Assembly: GCA_026914155.1 (NCBI GenBank)
Contig: JAPPGH010000008.1
Coordinates: forward strand, 166,006-230,005
From: Candidatus Palauibacter rhopaloidicola
Lineage (GTDB): Bacteria > Gemmatimonadota > Gemmatimonadetes > Palauibacterales > Palauibacteraceae
Reading direction: 5' to 3'
Length of the DNA stretch: 64,000 nt
The notes below the pieces were generated by a model. It worked only from the letters and a program-made list of their open reading frames with translations, was not told the origin of the DNA and did not search any database. The translations under genes were made by a program, and so were the position numbers. This document shows positions 17,044-24,238 of this stretch, in pieces; position 1 is the stretch's first letter, and the number at the start of each line of letters is the position of its first letter.

Positions 17044-18632
17044 TGGAGTTCGACTGGCTGCGCGCCCTCGTCACGGTGGCCTTCGGCGCCCTGGCGGGCG
17101 GCATCACGAACCGGATCGCCGTCTGGATGATCTTCCATCCCTACCGTCCGCCGAAGATCCTGGGCCGGCCCGTGCGGTGGCTGCAGGGCGCGGTGCCGAA
17201 GAACCAGAAGCGGCTGGCGGATTCGGTCGGCGGCGTCGTCGGGGGGGCGCTCCTCACCCCGGAAGACATCACCTCCGAACTGCGGCAACTCGAGTCCGCG
17301 TTCCGGGAGCGACTGCGGGAGCTTGCGGTCGAACTCAGCGAGGAAGAGCAACCCGCGCTGGTCGATCTCCTCCCGGAGGCCGCGCTCGTCGAGGTCCGGG
17401 AACTCCTCACGCGGATTCTCGGACAGGGCCGCGAGTTCCTGGCCGCGACGCTGGACTCCCCGGACTTCGGGGATGAGGCCGGACGCCTTCTCGAGTCGAT
17501 CCGGGAGTCGCTGAGCGACGAGTCCCTGGCGCAGACGCTGGAGCCGGAACGGATCGCGGCCATCCGCGACACGATGGACGGCTGGCTCGGGCGGCTCGTC
17601 GATTCGTCGGCCTTCGAGGCGACCGTGCGCCGCTACCTGGACGAGGCCGCGCGGAAACTGCTCCAGCCGCACCGGACGTTCGAGCAGCTGATTCCCGCGG
17701 GGCTCGTTGCGGCGCTGGAGCACGCGATCAAGGACTACCTTCCGGTCGCGATCGAGCGCCTGGGCCGACTGCTCGATGACCCCGACGCGAGGCAGCGGAT
17801 CGAGCATGTGCTGGGGGAGCTGTTCGACCGCTTCATGCAGGATCTCCGCTTCCATCAGCGCGTTGTGGCGCGCCTCATCGTGACCGAGGAAACCGTGACG
17901 CACGCGCTCGATGCCCTGCGGGAGGAGGGCGCCGACCGCCTTGGCGGCGTGCTGCGCGAACCGGAGGTCCAGACGGCGATCGCGCGGCACGTCAACGACG
18001 GCGTCGTCGAGTTCCTCCGTCACCCTCCGTCGGAGGTCATCGGCGGCGCGGGCGACCCCCAGGTCGAGAGCGCGCTCGATGCGTCGGCCGAGTGGCTCGT
18101 GAAGGCGGCGCGGGATCCGGGCTCGCGCGCCTTCCTGCTCGACCGGCTCGAGGGACTGCTCGAGCGTTTCGGAGAGAGGAGCTGGGCGGACCTGCTGCGC
18201 GCCGTCCCCGCCGACCGCGTGGCCGCCTCGCTTGCCGCCGGTTTCCGGTCCGACGCGGGACGCGTCCTCTTCGATTCGATCACCGAGCCGATGGCGGACC
18301 GGCTCCTTCGCACGCCGATCGGACGGCTAGGGCGCTTCCTGCGGGAGGACGCCGCGGTACGGCTTTCGGATACGCTCGCCACGCCCGCGTGGGACTGGAT
18401 CGTCAACCGCGTGCCGGAGGTGGCGGAACGAATCCGGATCGCCGAACGTATCTCGACGAAAATCGAGAACTTCTCCATCGAGCGGATCGAACACCTTGTT
18501 CGCGACATCAGCCAGCGCGAATTCGACCTCATTGTGCGGCTCGGATACCTGCTCGGCGCCGGCATCGGCACCGGGCTCGTGATTCTCGATTCCCTGCCCG
18601 TACTCGAGTTCATCCGGGGGCTGTTCGGGTGA
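17043..18632 (+). CDS. DUF445 family membrane protein
   Basis: 529-residue protein. The N-terminal membrane helix contains the family signature GALAGGITNRIAVWMIFHPY followed by GRPVRWLQGAVPKNQKRLA. A long helical, charged middle is followed by a C-terminal membrane helix (LGYLLGAGIGTGLVILDSL). This matches the DUF445/YheB-type architecture of one helix at each end with a helical body, probably in the inner membrane. Function unknown. ATG 17043 shares its last stop base with the upstream gene, and the stop overlaps the Sco start (GTGA). Confidence 0.8.
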   Translation: MEFDWLRALVTVAFGALAGGITNRIAVWMIFHPYRPPKILGRPVRWLQGAVPKNQKRLADSVGGVVGGALLTPEDITSELRQLESAFRERLRELAVELSEEEQPALVDLLPEAALVEVRELLTRILGQGREFLAATLDSPDFGDEAGRLLESIRESLSDESLAQTLEPERIAAIRDTMDGWLGRLVDSSAFEATVRRYLDEAARKLLQPHRTFEQLIPAGLVAALEHAIKDYLPVAIERLGRLLDDPDARQRIEHVLGELFDRFMQDLRFHQRVVARLIVTEETVTHALDALREEGADRLGGVLREPEVQTAIARHVNDGVVEFLRHPPSEVIGGAGDPQVESALDASAEWLVKAARDPGSRAFLLDRLEGLLERFGERSWADLLRAVPADRVAASLAAGFRSDAGRVLFDSITEPMADRLLRTPIGRLGRFLREDAAVRLSDTLATPAWDWIVNRVPEVAERIRIAERISTKIENFSIERIEHLVRDISQREFDLIVRLGYLLGAGIGTGLVILDSLPVLEFIRGLFG

Positions 18633-19321
18633 GGCCGGGGCGCGTCGTTGCCGCGGCCGCGGTCACGTGCGGCGTCGGTCTCGCCGGGGTCGCCTGCGCC
18701 TCCCCCGACACGGCGATCGACCGCACGGAGGGCACGGGGGAGCTGCGCGGGCTGGCGCTCGAACAGCCTTTCGAGGCGCCGGAGTTCGCCCTCACGGATT
18801 CGCGGGGGCGCCGGTTCGACTTTCGGCGGGAGACGGCGGGGTCGCTCACGCTGCTCTTCTTCGGGTACACGAACTGCCCCGACATCTGTCCCGTGCAGAT
18901 GGCGGTGCTCGGGGCCGCTCTGGACGATCTTTCGTACTCGGACCGCCGCGAGATCGACGTCGTCTTCGTGACGACGGACCCGCAGCGCGACACGCCGGAC
19001 CGGCTGCGGAGCTGGCTGGACCTCTTCGACGCCTCCTTCGTCGGCCTCAGCGGAGAGATCGAGACGGTGAACGAGATCCAGGCCGGGTTCCGCCTGCCGC
19101 CCGCGCGCATCGAAGGGACAACCACCCCGCCGGGCGCCGGGGAGCCGTATCTCGTGGGACACGCGACGCCGGTCGTCGCCGTTACGGGCGATGGGTTGGC
19201 GCGGGCGCTGTACCCGAGCGGCGTGCGGCAGACCGACTGGCGGCACGACCTTCCCCTGCTCCTGCGTCTCAACCGGGCGGTTTCGAAGCCGGGCGGCGAA
19301 GCGGGTCCGAGCGGCGACTGA
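18629..19321 (+). CDS. SCO1/SenC copper chaperone lipoprotein
   Basis: 230-residue thioredoxin-fold protein that delivers copper to the CuA site of cytochrome oxidase. A lipoprotein signal (GLAGVAC) is followed by the copper-binding CxxxC motif GYTNCPDICPVQM and the conserved distal histidine in LVGHATPVVAV. VVFVTTDPQRDTPDRL is also typical of the family. The start is GTG 18629, overlapping the DUF445 stop. CtaG follows after 9 nt, confirming a role in oxidase assembly. Confidence 0.92.
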   Translation: MRPGRVVAAAAVTCGVGLAGVACASPDTAIDRTEGTGELRGLALEQPFEAPEFALTDSRGRRFDFRRETAGSLTLLFFGYTNCPDICPVQMAVLGAALDDLSYSDRREIDVVFVTTDPQRDTPDRLRSWLDLFDASFVGLSGEIETVNEIQAGFRLPPARIEGTTTPPGAGEPYLVGHATPVVAVTGDGLARALYPSGVRQTDWRHDLPLLLRLNRAVSKPGGEAGPSGD

Positions 19322-19330
19322 GGTCACGCG

Positions 19331-20116
19331 ATGCAATGGTGGTGTGCGGCCCAGGGCATCCCGTGGGACTGGTCCTGGCGCCCCTACCCGGGCGTCTGGC
19401 TCTTCATCGCGTTCCTGTGCCTCGCCTATCGCGCCTTCACGCGGGGCGCCGCGCCTTCGCGACTCGAGGTCGTCCGCTTCGCCGGCGGCGCGCTCATCCT
19501 CTGGGTCGCGCTGGACTGGCCGGTGGGTGCGCTGGGCTCGGGATACCTGGCGTCGGTGCACATGGTGCAGTTCCTCCTCATCGCGCTGCTCGCCCCGCCG
19601 CTCCTCATCGCGGGGCTTCCGCGCGCGGCGCTGGAGCGCGTGCGCGGCGGCGGGGCCCTCTCCGTCCTCGGATTCCTCGCGCGACCGCTCATCGCGCTGC
19701 TCTTCTTCAACGCGATGGTCATCGCGACGCACTGGCCGGAGGTCGTGGACGGTCTCATGGCCTCGCAGGCGGGCTCCCTCGTCCTCGACATGGCCTGGCT
19801 GTGCGGCGGACTCGTCTTCTGGTGGCCCGTCGTGAGTCCGATCCCGCACCGGCCGCGTTTTCCGCTCGGCGTGCGGATCTGCTATCTGATCGCGAGCACC
19901 GTGTTGATGACGCTGCCGTACGTCTTCCTGACGTTCGCGGAGCTCCCCTTCTACGCGACGTACGAACTCGCGCCGCCGGTCGGCACGCTTTCCGCGGGGG
20001 AGGACCAGCGGCTCGCGGGGCTGATCATGCGGATCGGCGGGGGCACGATCCTGTGGACAGCGGCGGGCGTCATCTTCTGGTTCTGGTACCGCTCGGAGAA
20101 GGACCCGGTCGGCTGA
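19331..20116 (+). CDS. ctaG: Cytochrome c oxidase assembly protein, caa3_CtaG family
   Basis: 261-residue polytopic inner-membrane protein with about seven hydrophobic segments. Family features include an N-terminal tryptophan-rich stretch (WDWSWRPYPGVWLFIAFLC), the histidine-containing SVHMVQFLLIALLAPPLL, FNAMVIATHWPEVVDG and WWPVVSPIPHRPR. It helps assemble caa3-type haem-copper oxidase and lies directly after Sco. It converges on CutA with a 10-nt gap. Confidence 0.9.
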   Translation: MQWWCAAQGIPWDWSWRPYPGVWLFIAFLCLAYRAFTRGAAPSRLEVVRFAGGALILWVALDWPVGALGSGYLASVHMVQFLLIALLAPPLLIAGLPRAALERVRGGGALSVLGFLARPLIALLFFNAMVIATHWPEVVDGLMASQAGSLVLDMAWLCGGLVFWWPVVSPIPHRPRFPLGVRICYLIASTVLMTLPYVFLTFAELPFYATYELAPPVGTLSAGEDQRLAGLIMRIGGGTILWTAAGVIFWFWYRSEKDPVG

Positions 20117-20126
20117 GGCGCGACGG

Positions 20127-20447
20127 CTAGCCGCTCACCTGTTCGGAGACCCAGTCCACGTAGGGTCGGGAGCCGGCGGCCACGGAGATGAAGAGGATCT
20201 CGGGGACATCGTAGGGATGGAGTTCGCGGATGCGCCGCTCCACGGCGTCGCTGCGGGCGGCCGTCGTCTTGAGGATGCCGAGGGCTTCCACTTCCTCGCA
20301 CACCTCGCCCTCCCAGCGATAGATGGAGGTCACGCGGTCCACGACGTTCAGGCAGGCGATGAGCCGTTCTTCGACGAGGGCCCGTCCCAGCCGCACGAGT
20401 TGCTCGCGGTCGGGCCCCGTGACGAGCCCGGCCACGATGTCGCTCAC
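20127..20447 (-). CDS. cutA: Divalent-cation tolerance protein CutA
   Basis: 106-residue small trimeric alpha/beta protein of the PII-like fold. Family motifs include LVEERLIACLNVVDRVTSIYRWEG, a KTT segment and LHPYDVPEILFI. The full family length is present. It is linked to metal tolerance in some bacteria, though the molecular role is unclear. GTG 20447 overlaps the stop of the acyl-CoA synthetase (GTGA), so the two are translationally coupled. Confidence 0.93.
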   Translation of the reverse strand: MSDIVAGLVTGPDREQLVRLGRALVEERLIACLNVVDRVTSIYRWEGEVCEEVEALGILKTTAARSDAVERRIRELHPYDVPEILFISVAAGSRPYVDWVSEQVSG

Positions 20448-22315
20448 GGGCGGTCCCGCTCTTTTTCCCGCCCGCTCATGGCGTCCTCGGCCCGCTCGTA
20501 GAGCGCTTCGATCGCCTCGGCGAAGCGGGTCTCGATCACGCGGCGCTTGACCTTCAGCGTCGGCGTCAGTTCCCCGCCCTCGACGGTGAACGGCCCGGGG
20601 ACGAGGAGCACGTCGCGCGGCCGCTCATAGTGCGCGCAGTCCCGGCAGCTCTCCCGCACGGCCTGTTCGATCATGCCGCGCGTCCGGGCGTCCGCGACCA
20701 GGTCGGCGTCCGCCGCTTCCTCGACCCCGTGCAGCGCCGGACGAACGGCCTCGAATTCGGGCACGACGATGACGATCGGGAACTTTCTCCCGTCGCCCAG
20801 CATCACGGCTTCCGCCACCATCGGGTGCCGCTTGATCTCCGCCTCGACCGGCTGCGGGGCGATGTTCTTCCCGTAGGCGGTGATGATGAGGTCCTTCTTG
20901 CGGTCCGTGATGCGGAGATACCCGTCCGCGTCGATCTCGCCCACATCGCCGGTGTGGAACCAGCCGTCGTCGTCGATGGCTTCGGCCGTTGCCTCGGGCT
21001 TGTTGTAGTAGCCCGCCATGATCTGCGGCCCACGGATGAGGATCTCGCCGTCCTCGGCGATCCGGATTTCAGTGCCGGGGATCGGCTTGCCGACCGTGCC
21101 GAGGCGGATGGCGTCGATCGGATTGAAGCTGACGGCGGGCGAGGTCTCCGTGAGCCCGTAGCCTTCGACGATCGGCAGGCGCGCGGCGAAGAAGAAGCGG
21201 GCCACGGCGGGCGCGAGCGGGGCCCCGCCGCTCACGAAGTAGCGCACCCGCCCTCCCGTCCGGGCGCGCAGCTTCGAGAATACGAGGCGGTCGGCGAGCC
21301 CGGCCTGGAGAGCGAGAGCCGGACCGACCCGGCGTCCCTCGAGTTCGGCCATCGCCCGCGCTTCCCCGACGCGGCGCGCCCAGTCGAAGATCTTCTGCTT
21401 CGCGCCGCCCGCCTCCCGGGCGGTGGCTTCGGCCCGCTCGAGCACCTTCTCGAACACGCGTGGGACGGCGGCCATGAAGGTGGGCGAGACCTCGCCGAGA
21501 TCGCGGGCCACCGTGTTGGGGGACTCCGCGTACGCGACGGTCACCCCCGCTTTCCACATGATGTAGTGGCCGACCGTGCGCTCGAACACGTGCGCGAGGG
21601 GCAGGAGCGCGAGGGCCACGTGCGTGGAGTCGATCGGGAAGACCCGCAGCGCCATGTCCGCGTTCGAATGGAAGTTGCCGTGCGTGAGCATTACGCCCTT
21701 CGGGTCGCCGGTCGTGCCTGAGGTGTAGATGAGCGTCGCCAGGTCTTCCGGACGCGTCTTGCGGGCGTGCGTTTCGTAGGTCGCCGCGAGCGCTTCGGGC
21801 GCGGACTCGCCCAGATCGGAGAGGGCATCCAGCTGCAGCGTCGCGAGCGAGGAGCCCTCGGGCGCGGTGACGGCCCCGAAAGCGATCGCCAGCTCCAGAG
21901 CGGGCAGGTCGTCCTTTATCTCCGCGAGCTTGTCCAGCTGCTCCTGGTCTTCCACGAACACGGCTCGCGCGCCGGAGTCCGCGAGGATGTAGCGAACCTG
22001 GTCGGCGGGAAGCACGGGGTAGACGGGGACGGAGGTGAGCCCCGCCATGACGATGCCCCAGTCGGCCAGGGCCCACTCGAGGCGGGTCTGCGAGAGGATC
22101 GCGATGCGGTCGCCCGCCGTGAAGCCTCGCGTCCGGAGCCCGAGCGCGATGGCGCGGGCGCGGCGCCCGATGTCATCCGTGGAGGTCGAGACCCAGGCGC
22201 CGTCCGCTCCCCGCGTACGCGCCGCGTCCTCGCGGGGCCGCGAGAGACCGTCGAGGAAGAGTTCCGGTAGTGTGCCGGGCCGATAGTCGTCCGGGAGCGG
22301 GCTCGAGACTTGCAC
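20444..22315 (-). CDS. Long-chain acyl-CoA synthetase
   Basis: 623-residue AMP-forming ligase activating fatty acids to acyl-CoA. The P-loop YTSGTTGDPKGVMLTHGN, GYGLTETSPAVSFN, the ATP-binding DGWFHTGDVGEID and the hinge ITDRKKDLIITAYGKNIAP are all present. The start is GTG 22315 (VQVSSPLPDDYRPG), chosen because it follows the TPR gene stop by 4 nt; no strong ribosome site is seen, which suggests coupling. The longer open frame upstream lies inside the TPR gene. Confidence 0.9.
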   Translation of the reverse strand: MQVSSPLPDDYRPGTLPELFLDGLSRPREDAARTRGADGAWVSTSTDDIGRRARAIALGLRTRGFTAGDRIAILSQTRLEWALADWGIVMAGLTSVPVYPVLPADQVRYILADSGARAVFVEDQEQLDKLAEIKDDLPALELAIAFGAVTAPEGSSLATLQLDALSDLGESAPEALAATYETHARKTRPEDLATLIYTSGTTGDPKGVMLTHGNFHSNADMALRVFPIDSTHVALALLPLAHVFERTVGHYIMWKAGVTVAYAESPNTVARDLGEVSPTFMAAVPRVFEKVLERAEATAREAGGAKQKIFDWARRVGEARAMAELEGRRVGPALALQAGLADRLVFSKLRARTGGRVRYFVSGGAPLAPAVARFFFAARLPIVEGYGLTETSPAVSFNPIDAIRLGTVGKPIPGTEIRIAEDGEILIRGPQIMAGYYNKPEATAEAIDDDGWFHTGDVGEIDADGYLRITDRKKDLIITAYGKNIAPQPVEAEIKRHPMVAEAVMLGDGRKFPIVIVVPEFEAVRPALHGVEEAADADLVADARTRGMIEQAVRESCRDCAHYERPRDVLLVPGPFTVEGGELTPTLKVKRRVIETRFAEAIEALYERAEDAMSGREKERDRP

Positions 22316-22319
22316 GCGG

Positions 22320-22754
22320 CTAGTGCGCGACCGATTCCGCCGGCACCCCCAGCCGCTGCAGGGTGCGCCGGGCATGCTCGAGATGCCTCGGCTCTTCCCG
22401 GTCTCCCCCCGCGTAGGCGAGGAACTCCTGAAGGTGCCGCGAGGCGTCCCGCTCGGCCCCCTTCTTCAACAGGAGGAACGCCAGGCCGTAGTGCGCCGCC
22501 GTGCTGCGCGGGCGCTCCTCGAGGGCCGCCCCGTAGGCGCGGACCGCGTCATCGGTCAATCCGATGTGCGTGTACACCACGGCCATCTGTTCCAGCGTGG
22601 CCGGATGCCGCGGGTTGTACTTCAAGGAGAGACGAAACGAGATGAGCGCCTCATGGTAGAGTTCCTGCCGAACGAGCTCCACACCTTCATCGTAGAAGTC
22701 CGGCTGCTTCCGTCGGCGCCTTCCATCACTGTCCCAGATCTTCCACCACACCAT
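22320..22754 (-). CDS. Tetratricopeptide-repeat protein
   Basis: 144-residue protein. A basic N-terminus (MVWWKIWDSDGRRRRKQ) is followed by about three TPR-like helical pairs (ALISFRLSLKYNPRHPATLE, AVVYTHIGLTDDAVRAYGAA, AAHYGLAFLLLKKGAERDA). It is probably a protein-protein scaffold; the partner is unknown. ATG 22754 has an excellent GGAGGT site 5 nt upstream. It lies 4 nt before the acyl-CoA synthetase. Confidence 0.8.
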   Translation of the reverse strand: MVWWKIWDSDGRRRRKQPDFYDEGVELVRQELYHEALISFRLSLKYNPRHPATLEQMAVVYTHIGLTDDAVRAYGAALEERPRSTAAHYGLAFLLLKKGAERDASRHLQEFLAYAGGDREEPRHLEHARRTLQRLGVPAESVAH

Positions 22755-22838
22755 GCCACCTCCCCCCGAGCGAGCTGGACCGTACCTCTCACTCCACCAC
22801 CTTCCACACAGCCCCACACATCTGGCGACAACGGAGGA

Positions 22839-23606
22839 TTATAGCGTCTTGTCAAGCTGTGGCAAATTTTTCGGCTGCGTTTCCGGCCAGGTCTGGCGAC
22901 GTTCGCCGACCCAGACGGTGCGGTCGGAGGCGACTTCCGCGAACTCCGACGCGGCGAGCGAGTCGAGGTCCGGGGGGGTGGGAGCCTCCACGACGAGGCG
23001 CGCGCCGGGGCGCGCGCAACGCGTGATCTCGGACAGTTGGAGCGTCAGGGGAGCGCTGAGCGCGATGCCGTGCAGCGCGGCGGAGCGGATCGGCCAGCGG
23101 TCCGGCGCGGCGCCCAGGAGAGGGTCGACGCCGACCACGAGATCCTCGATGGCCACGGCGGCGGATGTGGCAGCTTCGCCGGGGTCCGGCAGCCAGACGA
23201 GCACCTCGAGACGGTCTCCGAGCCGGGCGATGGCGGGGGCGCACGCGGCCAGCCCCGGGCCCAGGAGCACCGCCATGCCGGCCCGGTCGCTCACGCCCAG
23301 CAGTGCGGCAAGGCGCAGCGCCGCGTCCGGAGCGGCTTCCTCGGCGGACCCGGCCGGAGCCGCCGTGGCCTCGAGCGCCGTGGCGGCGGGGGGCGCCGTC
23401 GCGGCACCCGGGGCGGTGCGGCGCGCGGCATCGGAAAGATCGAAGCGCATCGTTCCCCGATGGATGGGCACCTCGATCTCGCACAACGGGCAGCCCAGCC
23501 GTCCCTCGACCACGCGACGCGACGCGGCCCGGTCGACGAAGGCGACGAGCCCGGCCGACGCCTCGCAGTCGGGACAGTCCAGGACTTCAGCCAGTTCGAG
23601 AAACAC
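22839..23606 (-). CDS. Trm112-like zinc-binding protein with methyltransferase-like remnant
   Basis: 255-residue protein. The N-terminus looks like the Trm112/YcaR zinc domain (LDCPDC, then GRLGCPLCEIEVPIHRGTMRF) with two CxxC pairs. After an Ala/Pro-rich linker the remaining 160 residues have a Rossmann-like alternation (VLLGPGLAACAPAIARLG, LEVLVWLPDPGEA) ending in SEITRCARPGARLVVEAP, which recalls class I methyltransferases but lacks an obvious SAM glycine motif. Function unknown. The start is GTG 23606. It follows the small RNA and lies 84 nt before the TPR gene. Confidence 0.6.
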   Translation of the reverse strand: MFLELAEVLDCPDCEASAGLVAFVDRAASRRVVEGRLGCPLCEIEVPIHRGTMRFDLSDAARRTAPGAATAPPAATALEATAAPAGSAEEAAPDAALRLAALLGVSDRAGMAVLLGPGLAACAPAIARLGDRLEVLVWLPDPGEAATSAAVAIEDLVVGVDPLLGAAPDRWPIRSAALHGIALSAPLTLQLSEITRCARPGARLVVEAPTPPDLDSLAASEFAEVASDRTVWVGERRQTWPETQPKNLPQLDKTL

Positions 23607-23637
23607 GCCGCCATCCCATGCCGTCCCCCGCCGGATG

Positions 23638-23825
23638 CAAAAGGGGCGACCCGTGGGTCACCCCCTCTGTAGAATCAGATGCAAGGGGATTTCTTGAAGC
23701 CCTCCGCAACACGGTTCGGCCCCTCCCATCGGTTTTCGCCGTCCCCGCAGGGCATGACGTCCGCCTCCGGATCGGAGACTCTATGGGCAATTGTTGGCTC
23801 AAGAAATATGGCCTTGCATCCGTCT
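23638..23825 (-). ncRNA. Structured small RNA, 6S-like candidate
   Basis: About 188-nt transcript predicted from structure. The ends form a long closing stem: 23812-23820 pairs with 23678-23686 (9 perfect bp). After an asymmetric internal loop, 23799-23807 pairs with 23689-23697 (9 perfect bp), then 23796-23798 pairs with 23699-23701 across one bulge. The interior is about 95 nt with smaller helices. A promoter with ideal 17-nt spacing lies just upstream and a hairpin terminator with four U follows. No protein-like frame covers it. The size, end-to-end helix and stand-alone promoter fit 6S RNA, but I cannot confirm the central-bubble consensus. It could be another regulatory RNA. The remaining gene-free sequence, 23607-23637 and 23861-23953, shows nothing clear. 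Confidence 0.55.
23639..23664 (-). terminator. Rho-independent terminator of the small RNA
   Basis: On the minus strand, GGGG plus GACC arms pair with GGTC plus CCCC (23661-23664/23643-23646 and 23656-23659/23648-23651) across a 4-nt loop with one mismatch, followed directly by TTTT at 23642-23639. Confidence 0.65.
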
Positions 23826-23831
23826 TCGTGA

Positions 23832-23860
23832 AGGTTAGTGCGGCTTCGGGTTCGCGGCAA
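23832..23860 (-). promoter_or_regulatory. Sigma70-type promoter of the small RNA
   Basis: Minus-strand -35 TTGCCG (23855-23860) and -10 TAACCT (23832-23837) separated by exactly 17 nt. The predicted start at about 23825 falls a few bases before the 5' strand of the RNA closing stem. Confidence 0.5.
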
Positions 23861-23953
23861 ACCCCTGTGGCGCGGGCCGAACGGACGACCGCGGTGGCGC
23901 GCGGCGATCGCCGGCATCATGATGCTTCCGAACATCTCCCCAACGGAGGCGCC

Positions 23954-24238
23954 ATGGCCCGCCGACCCTCTCCGCCACGTTCCGTCGCGTTATCGCAGGA
24001 GGTGACGGACGAGCAACTCGACGCGTACATCCGCACGCGCCTCGCGCTCGCGGGCGTCGACCTCTCCGTGCTTCCCGACGACGATGAGGATGCGCCGGCG
24101 GACCAGCGCCGCATCATGGCCTCCGCGCGGCGCTTCCTGAGGTCGACCCCCGGGGCGATCGCGGACTTCGAGTTCGACCCCATGGGACCGGCGCCGGCCA
24201 TCTACCCCGCCGAAGTGAGCGCGCGGAACCGTGGGTGA
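23954..24238 (+). CDS. Small protein paired with amidase (possible AtzG/GatC-like subunit)
   Basis: 94-residue acidic-helical protein. ATG 23954 is preceded by a strong GGAGG site. After a Pro/Arg-rich start comes a helix (VTDEQLDAYIRTRLALAGVD), an acidic turn (LPDDDEDAP), a second helix (RRIMASARRFLRST) and an extended tail (FEFDPMGPAPAIYP). The two helices plus Pro-Ala-Pro tail resemble the small AtzG/GatC-type partner proteins that wrap around amidases; this is an inference from layout. It overlaps the amidase start by 8 nt, so the two are translationally coupled. Confidence 0.65.
   Translation: MARRPSPPRSVALSQEVTDEQLDAYIRTRLALAGVDLSVLPDDDEDAPADQRRIMASARRFLRSTPGAIADFEFDPMGPAPAIYPAEVSARNRG

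Noticed and set aside
23638-23825. tmRNA, SRP RNA or tRNA identity for the small RNA
   Set aside because: No tRNA-like acceptor or CCA end, no SRP GGAA tetraloop consensus and no tag-reading frame seen.
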